Assembly (NCBI GenBank): GCA_039519185.1
Contig: CM076848.1
Coordinates: 61,096,778-61,160,777, forward strand
Origin: Astragalus membranaceus
Taxonomy: Eukaryota; Streptophyta; Magnoliopsida; Fabales; Fabaceae
Direction of reading: 5' to 3'
DNA: 64,000 nucleotides
The notes beneath the pieces were generated by a model that did not search any database, was not told the origin of the DNA, and worked only from the letters and a program-made list of their open reading frames with translations. Below are positions 58,701 through 64,000 of this stretch, in pieces (the first letter of the stretch is position 1; each line of letters starts with the position of its first letter). The position numbers and the translations under genes are program-made.

Positions 58701-59360
58701 GGCTGTGTCGAAGATCAGATGGCTACTTTCGAGAGGCCAGATACGAGTATGCAGAATCACCTGAAGCCTTTATATATTCAAGCTAAGGTTAATGGTATTG
58801 GCATCAACAAGGTGTTAGTTGATGGAGGTGCTGCTGTAAATCTTATGCCTGAAGTACTTATGAAGAAGATAGGCATATCCATCACTGACCTCAAGCCACA
58901 CAATATTGTCTTAAGTAATTACGAAGGCAAAACTGGCTACTCTCTTGGAGCCATCGAAGTGGAATTGATTGTTGGAACTATCAAGAGGACCACTCTGTTC
59001 CTAGTAATTGCTTCCAAAGCAAACTTTAATATGTTGCTTGGGAGAGAGTGGATACATGGAGTCGGCGCCGTGCCTTCAACAGTACATCAAAAACTAGTGA
59101 TGTGGAGAGAAGATGGTCTTGTCGAATACATTGAAGCAGACCAAAGTTATTTTCGTGCTGATGTAAATCACATTACCAAGGAAAATTTTGAGAAAAAATT
59201 GGCGAACATTGCGCCATGTTCATCTTCTAATGAGGCATACATTCCTGCTGATAATGTATTTGCTTCAGTTAATTTGCATCCAAACTATGGTTTTGTTTGG
59301 GAAAGGCAAATAATAGGAGATGCTACTGCCCAACCTGAAGGGTGGTATTCTGATTCTTGA
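55740..59360 (+). CDS. Tat-like gag-protease polyprotein, 1206 aa
   Basis: Starts MHLRSGKMVRHTNN. Residues ~1-200 are Ser/Met/Pro-rich; ~300-470 hold the gag core (YTKFGGDTKESTVEHIARFL, NAFTWFTTLPPGSIFTW, MPETVDDYLNRFRLLKARC); YCKFHNFLGHNTDRC at ~580 replaces a classical knuckle; a long basic/acidic linker follows; a pepsin-like protease is at ~1010-1110 (VDGGAAVNLMPEVL, LLGREWIH). The frame is intact over 3.6 kb, so this protein could still be made and packaged. RT follows in another frame. Confidence 0.87.
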   Translation: MHLRSGKMVRHTNNASSSNPVVPQEQGTIVDSANVNAGVVVGTISPSSSTTVPSVSMTNVGSTQSNMASMPMSLPLHMGLHSPYMAIGSGLNPHFHNVSFPAFPSGSYGMPTGMPHISTMSPVHVSSESVMGRNPTALTNESLFALRQQVDESNHDMVNMLTQQIGTVFNPLIQNTDTSYQMLAKQMGRIADFFGAPNTSNRQVPNTVNNGLPVHTQRTIPVEVPVNVGERQGMANHVPEVVLVNRNQNADEVVRQVQQNNVGAQDNIATLVETILTQNGVNVGLHRPNFISPLCEYVLQTELPRGWKVPKYTKFGGDTKESTVEHIARFLTESGDIAQNENLKMKYFPNSLTKNAFTWFTTLPPGSIFTWGQLEKAFHAQFYMGQSKITLKELASVQRKMPETVDDYLNRFRLLKARCFTQVPEHELVEMAAGGFDYSIRKKLDTSHLRDMAQLADRVRQVERLKEEKSTSNRFHKKEKVAYVEEEFDTTLSDIEREEINVAELKPGPPYTCKLLRPANGKNPIEPKNDKFVPKTYTFDVTKCDEIFDLLVKDGQILVPNGLRVPTLDQRKKKGYCKFHNFLGHNTDRCVLFRDLVQKAIEEGRLKFEDRKMKTQMQVVDNPLPEAEAMYTEPFETSVNMVDAEMKDPSKKLKSSTKKLEGFIYAEGKKQEITLKEYDGKLHAVFPKAEEELIDFLNRCKWNNSEVMLCPRCSAVFDKEAAKAVEGYQDQEHRKRKWLDNRPSFDFGNTELPGYKASVMTKPSSSKANASTKPSTSQEPGKKGSIRLFGKSFVPQMNSPVGKWVHNNANAQVVHQGDSSKYNYWNNYKGKNPMTKTQWRRFQRNQKKKASLDVNKVPSHFGIKVQVGDKKVASKVEANTSADVAKPTIGVNKAKGKDALMEKPRRPALERICPPPSTYKGKEPQSDFDEDVGSGFDDSDDDFDVVCNVVSILPLEYDVITVPNSEEEDFTEDMACHKPMCYYVMNDGCVEDQMATFERPDTSMQNHLKPLYIQAKVNGIGINKVLVDGGAAVNLMPEVLMKKIGISITDLKPHNIVLSNYEGKTGYSLGAIEVELIVGTIKRTTLFLVIASKANFNMLLGREWIHGVGAVPSTVHQKLVMWREDGLVEYIEADQSYFRADVNHITKENFEKKLANIAPCSSSNEAYIPADNVFASVNLHPNYGFVWERQIIGDATAQPEGWYSDS

Positions 59361-59943
59361 AATGTTTCCTATGTCAGTTCCTAATGCATGGAACAAGATT
59401 ACGGCTTATATGGCCGAGAATAAGTTAAAAGCGGCGATGGAAGCCGAATTAATTCATCAAACAATGGCTGTCGAAGCCAAAGGTTTTGAAGACGAAAATG
59501 GCATTATTATGAATGAAAAGCTTGATTGCATTTATGATAATGAGCCATTAGGGTTTGAAAAAGATCCTAGAGATTCAACAAAGCGAATGCAGGCTCAAGA
59601 TCCATTGGAGGAAGTGGATTTGGGAGATGGTTCAAAGAAGAGGCCAACTTTTGTTAGCGCATACCTGGATGTTGCATTGAAAACCCAAGTTATAACATTA
59701 CTGAGGGAGTTCAAAGACTGCTTCGCTTGGGACTATGACGAAATGCCTGGTTTGAGTCGAGACGTTGTGGAGTTGCAGTTACCAATTCGACCAGAGAAGA
59801 AGCCAGTGAAGCAGATACCAAGAAGGTTTGCTCCTCAGATATTAACTAAAATTAAAGAGGAGATTGAAAGGTTGTTCAAGAACAAATTCATCAGAACTGC
59901 CAGGAGATTTCTTGGGTTTTGTGGTGCACAAAAAAGGCATTGA
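59320..59943 (+). pseudogene. Tat-like RT N-terminal remnant
   Basis: Reads VPNAWNKITAYMAENK ... CFAWDYDEMPGL, LPIRPEKKPVKQIPRRFAPQ, EEIERLFKNKFIRTAR, the entry of a Ty3/gypsy RT, and then jumps straight to the DFLGFVVHKKGIE segment that normally follows the catalytic YIDD box. The whole RT palm (roughly 150-170 codons) is deleted at about 59900, so no polymerase can be made. Confidence 0.85.
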
Positions 59944-61414
59944 AATCAATCAGAATAAGACTAAAGCTATAATTGAAACGAAAGCTCCTTCAACTAAAAA
60001 AGAACTTCAGTCGTTGTTGGGAAAAATCAATTTCCTACGAAGATTCATATCAAATCTAAGTGGCAAAACTCAAGCATTTTCGCCATTATTGAGACTGAAG
60101 AAAGAAGAAGTTTTCAAATGGGAATCCGTTCATCAAGCAGCTTTTGAAGAAATTAAGTCTTATTTGATGAAACCACCAATTCTAATACCTATTATTAGAA
60201 ATAAAGTGCTCAAATTGTATATAGCAGCATCTGAAAAAACAATTGGTAGCATGTTAGCTCAAGAGGATGATAATGGCGTCGAAAGGGCCATATATTACCT
60301 TAGTAGAATCTTAATAGATGCCGAAACTAAGTACAGTTCTATAGAAAAATTGTGCCTTTGTTTATATTTTTCTTGCACAAAGTTAAAGCAATATATAAAG
60401 CCAGCTAATGTTTGTGTTTATTCGCATTCTGATATTATTAAGCATATGCTGTCGAAACCAATAATGCATAGTAGAATTGGTAAGTGGGCTTTAGCTTTGT
60501 CTGAATATGACTTAACTTATCACCCTTTGAAATCAACTAAAGGACAGGTGGTTACTGATTTTATAGTAGACCATTCTGTTGTCGAAGAAACGTTACATTT
60601 CGTAGACACATATCCTTGGAGGTTGTATTTTGACGGTTCAAGTCATAAAAAAGGAGTTGGGATTGGTGTTTTAATTATTTCACCAAATAACATTCCAACG
60701 AAATACAAGTGTAAGATTCGAAATCATTGCTCAAATAATGAAGCTGAGTATGAGGCTTTAATTATAGGCCTTGAAATTTTACTTGAGCTGGGGGCAAGAT
60801 GTATCGAAATAAAAGGTGATTCAGAATTGGTTATCAAACAAATGACCAAAGAATATAAATGTATTAAAGAACACCTTATTAAATACTTTATTATGGCCAA
60901 TTCCTTGATAAAAAGATTTGACTCTGTTCATTTAGAACATTTACCACGAGTTGATAATCAAGTGGCGAATGATTTGGCCCAAATCGCATCAGGTTATAGA
61001 GTTTCAAAACAAAGCCTTGAAGAATTCATAGAAATAAAAGAGAAACTCGTCTCTGATGATATTTCTTCCTCATTATTGTCAACACCAAAAACTGGGGGGG
61101 CAACAAATACAGATGAGGAATGTATTGAACAACATCACATTGTTGATGAAGTTGTTTTAGCAGAAGTTTTTGCTATTGACAATATGGCCAATGATGATTG
61201 GCGAAAACCTATTGTAGAATACTTGCAAAATCCCACAGGAAATACCAATAAAAAGGTAAAGTACAGAGCTTTAAGCTATGTGATAATTGGAAATGAATTG
61301 TTTAAGAAAACTCCTGAAGGGATATTATTGAAATGTCTTAGCGAAAATGAGGCATATTTAGCAGTTTCTGAAACACACAGTGGAGCTTGTGGTTCACACC
61401 AAGTAGGTCCATGA
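59900..61414 (+). CDS. Tat-like RNase H and archaeal-type RNase H region
   Basis: Continues DFLGFVVHKKGIEINQNKTK, FLRRFISNLSGKTQAFSPLL, first RNase H-like region (LYIAASEKTIGSMLAQEDDN, YYLSRIL), then a second: WRLYFDGSSHKKGVGIGVLI, NNEAEYEALIIGLEILLELG, IEIKGDSELVIKQ, RVDNQVANDLAQIAS. The D-E-D set of the second RNase H is visible. The frame stops at 61414 in the region where the integrase zinc finger normally begins (YLAVSETHSGACGSHQ), so integrase is absent. It overlaps the end of the antisense gene by 139 bp. Confidence 0.83.
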   Translation, partial: PGDFLGFVVHKKGIEINQNKTKAIIETKAPSTKKELQSLLGKINFLRRFISNLSGKTQAFSPLLRLKKEEVFKWESVHQAAFEEIKSYLMKPPILIPIIRNKVLKLYIAASEKTIGSMLAQEDDNGVERAIYYLSRILIDAETKYSSIEKLCLCLYFSCTKLKQYIKPANVCVYSHSDIIKHMLSKPIMHSRIGKWALALSEYDLTYHPLKSTKGQVVTDFIVDHSVVEETLHFVDTYPWRLYFDGSSHKKGVGIGVLIISPNNIPTKYKCKIRNHCSNNEAEYEALIIGLEILLELGARCIEIKGDSELVIKQMTKEYKCIKEHLIKYFIMANSLIKRFDSVHLEHLPRVDNQVANDLAQIASGYRVSKQSLEEFIEIKEKLVSDDISSSLLSTPKTGGATNTDEECIEQHHIVDEVVLAEVFAIDNMANDDWRKPIVEYLQNPTGNTNKKVKYRALSYVIIGNELFKKTPEGILLKCLSENEAYLAVSETHSGACGSHQVGP

Positions 61415-62565
61415 GGTCGATCCAAAAAAGGGACCATGGAATCTTTGAATTGGGTGCAATTTAGAAAAATTTCGAAGTAAATACAGAAAGACTCTTCTAC
61501 CGTAATGCCGGTTTCTCTTGACTTCAACTGGGCTAAGCGAATACCCTCGGTCCTTCTTGTCTCCATGCCTGGTCGAGCTGTTTTTGGAACGAACAAGCCA
61601 AGTCTAGATTCAAAGGTGGCTATGAGCCACAACTGGAACAACCACATAGGACCAGAGACCAGGAAGGAAGTAGTCGGTTCATCTTCCTTTAACTCCTCAA
61701 CAGCATTATCAAGTTGTTGGTGCAAAGTTCCTAAAATCAATTTAGCCAAATTGATGTCTCTCCCTGCGTGGAGTTGAATAGCCAATGGTACATAAGACCT
61801 GGTAACTTGAAGGGAACGAGTGCAAAGGACGAACATGGATAACCAAAGAGTAAGAAAGGCTATATGTTCTGAATCAGATACTTCTTCGGTATCGATTTGG
61901 TGCTGTTCACCAATATACGGGGCAAAAGCAGCATTTCGGAAGTCGAAACCATAATCCTCAGTGGGAAGCTTAGGGTCGAAAGTTTCACCCAAGGGCTTTA
62001 GGCCAGTAATGGCAGCCACGTCTAAGAGAGTGGGGGATAACATACCACATTTGAGATGGAGACTGTGGGAGGTGCAATCCCAAAATTGCATGGCTGCCAA
62101 AATTAAGGTGCTGTTGTACTTAGGCCCATACCTCGACAACTGTATTAGATCGAAAATTCCTTGTTTCTTCCAGATTTTGGCTTTCTTGGCTTCTACTTTG
62201 TTAAGCCAATCTATATAGATTTGTTGGTCAACCCTAGGTGCAGACCTAAAAACCCTGTAAGGAGTGGCTAGAAAATCTAAATGGAAAGGTTTTTCAAAGA
62301 AGATTCTAGGCTGAAGTTGGCGAAGGCTAGGGAAGATTTCTTCAATTTCTTCATTTTCCAGCAAGATGTTAGGAAGAGGGCCTAAAAACGCATGGGTATA
62401 AGGTTCAGGAGGAGGAATTAGTACCTGCTTTTGCCAATCGAGTACTCTTCCGTCAGTAAGGGCAGGTTCATCAACAAATTCTTCAATTGGTTGAACATTT
62501 TTGAGTTTGTCAGTTTCTTTCGGATCGTTGAGGAGTTTCGGAGCAGCGCTGGAAGAGGAAGCCAT
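61276..62565 (-). CDS. Plant mobile domain (MAIN-like) protein encoded antisense in the retrotransposon
   Basis: 429 aa from ATG 62565 (MASSSSAAPKLLN). The middle carries the aminotransferase-like plant mobile domain: LPNILLENEEIEEIFPSLRQ, QIYIDWLNKVEAKKAKIW, MQFWDCTSHSLHLKCGMLSP, TLLDVAAITGLKPLGE, HIAFLTLWLSMFVLCTRS. Host relatives (MAIN/MAIL1) act in silencing and genome stability. Tat-lineage retrotransposons are known to carry extra, often antisense ORFs. The frame is intact; the last ~45 residues are read from the antisense of pol, so the C-terminus is chimeric. It has its own upstream TATA-like box. Confidence 0.85.
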   Translation of the reverse strand: MASSSSAAPKLLNDPKETDKLKNVQPIEEFVDEPALTDGRVLDWQKQVLIPPPEPYTHAFLGPLPNILLENEEIEEIFPSLRQLQPRIFFEKPFHLDFLATPYRVFRSAPRVDQQIYIDWLNKVEAKKAKIWKKQGIFDLIQLSRYGPKYNSTLILAAMQFWDCTSHSLHLKCGMLSPTLLDVAAITGLKPLGETFDPKLPTEDYGFDFRNAAFAPYIGEQHQIDTEEVSDSEHIAFLTLWLSMFVLCTRSLQVTRSYVPLAIQLHAGRDINLAKLILGTLHQQLDNAVEELKEDEPTTSFLVSGPMWLFQLWLIATFESRLGLFVPKTARPGMETRRTEGIRLAQLKSRETGITVEESFCIYFEIFLNCTQFKDSMVPFLDRPHGPTWCEPQAPLCVSETAKYASFSLRHFNNIPSGVFLNNSFPIIT

Positions 62566-62663
62566 GAGTTTAAGAAAAGAAATGGAGAACACAAAAGTTC
62601 TTGTTTTTCAGAAATGGTTCTAAGGTTTCAAGCGAGTGAAGAGGAAAATGAAAAGACTCATTT

Positions 62664-62674
62664 GCTTTTATATG
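62664..62674 (-). promoter_or_regulatory. Putative TATA box for the antisense mobile-domain gene
   Basis: The minus strand reads CATATAAAAGC about 100 bp upstream of the ATG at 62565, a good position for an independent promoter with a leader of about 65-70 nt. Confidence 0.6.
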
Positions 62675-62935
62675 TTGGCGTGTACAGTGGTTCCCACGAT
62701 TACCACAACGCACACGTTTGTGACTTTTCAAGGACGTGATGGCCCACCAACTACGCCACGTGGCCCAATTAGGCAGTTTATGTTATCCGTGCCATTTTAG
62801 CTGCGCCACTTTATCTGGGCAAATCATAATGGCATTTTTCTCTCACCATTTAATACAAAGTTGTTGGAGGTGACGTTTCGAGATCTTCAAAAATATTCTT
62901 TTTCTTCCTTAACATTTGTGTTGTCGAAAAAGATA

Positions 62936-62951
62936 TTTTTGGGGGGCAATT
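62936..62951 (+). other. Polypurine tract of Tat-like element
   Basis: tttttggggggcaatt directly before the 3' LTR; the six-G run is the likely plus-strand primer. Confidence 0.7.
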
Positions 62952-63677
62952 TGTTAGCCTAGAATTTCGACAAGGCTTTTGAATGGTTATTTGATAGGGT
63001 GTGACTTGTCATTAAAGAACATTCATATTGCCTTCAGAAAGAATAAGTGACATTTATATCATTTTAGCATATTTTCGACAGAAGAGGTCTTCACCATTTC
63101 GACAGAGAAGAGTTTTCGACAGGACAGTGTATTCAGGACTTCGTCAAAGCAGTTATTAGTAGACAGTTGTGTCGAATTTCAAGACTACGGTTAACACAAC
63201 GTGGGCAGTCGTGGCGTCGAACGTGGCACGAAATCCATCATTGGTTAATGAGACGTAGCCATGTGTCCATAGCAGTTTACATTTCAGTCATTGTTTTCTG
63301 TATAAATAGTGATTTCTATGTAGAAATCAAGGGTGGCAAATTATTATACCAACACACAATTCTGAAACTCTAACTTCCAAGTCACAGCGAAAACAGAGTA
63401 AAAGAATCCTTGTACAACGTATGTAAATTTGTACACCATTCTCTTTACATTCAATGCAATTTATTGCTTTCAATACAAGTCATTTAATATTTCTGCGTCC
63501 CATTTTACCATTTCTTTCACTTTTACTTCAATGTTCATGGTGAATTGTCTCCTTTTTAAAATATATTTGTTGACAAACGGTGGTGTTTAAAGGCAATTGC
63601 TTTAGAGATTTCTGGTTTAATCTCACAAAACTTTTCTAATAAAACCAGTGATTGTTTGCTAAAAACACCAGCAAACA
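62952..63677 (+). repeat. 3' LTR of Tat-like element
   Basis: 726 bp, matching 54941-55666 with a single difference noticed. A 68-codon chance frame is identical in both. Confidence 0.95.
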
Positions 63678-63682
63678 ATGTT

Positions 63683-63800
63683 CCAGGCACAAACCAGATT
63701 GCAGATGCTCTCACCAAGCCCCTGTCAGCTACTCAGTTTCATGACTTCAAGCACAAACTCAAGGTGATCTCACTCCCTCACCTTCAGTTTGAGGGGGGAG
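63683..63800 (+). pseudogene. copia 2 pol C-terminal tail and polypurine tract
   Basis: Reads PGTNQIADALTKPLSATQFH, then KLKVISLPHLQFEGG, the standard C-terminus of copia RNase H, which joins to the fragment ending at 54935. It is followed by the polypurine tract gaggggggag (63791-63800). Confidence 0.85.
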
Positions 63801-63801
63801 T

Positions 63802-64000
63802 AATAGGGAATACCATAAGTAATTCCACTAATAATGTGTCACACAGTGTAATAGCAACTGGTACAACTAGTGCAGTTAGTAATAACTAGTGTGGTTAGCT
63901 AGGAAACTGTTAGAAAGGTAACTCGCTATGGTTAACTCAATCATAGATATAAATACAGTTGTAATCTCTCTCAGTTAATCAATGAAGTATTCTGTTGAAT
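63802..64000 (+). repeat. Right LTR of copia element 2, cut by window end
   Basis: Matches 33683-33883 with about eight substitutions or small gaps. The last ~27 bp of the LTR lie outside the window. Confidence 0.85.

Larger units (their letters stand above)
54941..63677 (+). mobile_element. Tat-like Ty3/gypsy retrotransposon, non-autonomous, with antisense cargo gene
   Basis: Two 726-bp LTRs (54941-55666 and 62952-63677) with TG...CA ends and a perfect 5-bp duplication atgtt (54936-54940, 63678-63682). Only one difference was seen between the LTRs (gcagacag vs gtagacag), so the insertion is young. It holds a long gag-protease ORF, the start of RT, a deletion removing the RT core, two RNase H-like regions, no integrase, and an antisense plant-mobile-domain gene before the 3' LTR. 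The second RNase H-like domain and the extra ORF are known features of the Tat/Ogre lineage. Confidence 0.92.
33683..64000 (+). mobile_element. Ty1/copia retrotransposon 2, split by two nested insertions and cut by the window end
   Basis: Left LTR 33683-33910, primer site, gag-pol to 37232, then a CACTA transposon (37236-53938), RT and RNase H continuing 53939-54935, then a Tat-like gypsy element (54941-63677), then the pol tail 63683-63797, polypurine tract, and right LTR from about 63802. The coding order gag-protease-integrase-RT-RNase H defines Ty1/copia. The joined fragments form one element in one orientation. The LTR copies differ at about eight positions over ~200 bp, so it is the oldest layer of the nest. 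Confidence 0.92.

Overview
This is nuclear DNA from a flowering plant. The window is AT-rich, genes are split by GT-AG introns, and most of it is transposable elements. The protein sequences and repeat families (Stowaway and Tourist MITEs, CACTA elements with subterminal repeats, a Tat-type Ty3/gypsy element with an antisense plant-mobile-domain gene) fit a papilionoid legume with a repeat-rich genome. That placement is inference from general resemblance.

Layout. 1-6 kb is gene-poor: a 188-bp tandem repeat, a decayed PPR gene fragment, a 700-bp-spaced duplication and a (GA)n tract. 6.0-11.1 kb is a degenerate Ty1/copia element on the minus strand whose gag start and leader have been replaced by foreign DNA. 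11.1-14 kb holds Stowaway MITEs and an ~860-bp long-inverted-repeat element. 15.4-23.0 kb is the one clearly intact host gene, an LRR receptor kinase of subfamily II in 11 coding exons, with a hAT-type MITE in its largest intron. 25.9-30.9 kb is a non-autonomous CACTA transposon carrying exon fragments of host genes (RFC3, HIRA, probably an amidase). 31.0-32.5 kb has a hAT MITE, a SINE with a 17-bp target-site duplication and a small unrecognised gene on the minus strand.

From 33.7 kb to the window end everything is one nest. A Ty1/copia element (left LTR 33683-33910, right LTR from 63802) was hit twice. First, a large CACTA transposon (37236-53938, AAT duplication) lies in its reverse transcriptase. 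This CACTA carries fragments of about six host genes (IST1-like, SnRK2 kinase, class III peroxidase, thylakoidal processing peptidase, small heat-shock protein, SOS1-like antiporter). It was itself hit by an ORF1-only LINE (40064-42204, 15-bp duplication) and a Ty3/gypsy element (42592-50066, CATTG duplication), and the gypsy leader contains a Tourist MITE. Second, a Tat-like Ty3/gypsy element (54941-63677, ATGTT duplication) sits in the copia RNase H region. It has lost its reverse-transcriptase core and integrase and carries an antisense plant-mobile-domain gene with its own TATA box.

The items most worth follow-up are the two multi-gene-capturing CACTA elements, the Tat element with its antisense cargo gene and near-identical LTRs, the half-LINE, and the copied filler DNA beside the larger CACTA. 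Exon edges of captured fragments are read from splice signals and protein similarity by eye. No alignment or database search was run.
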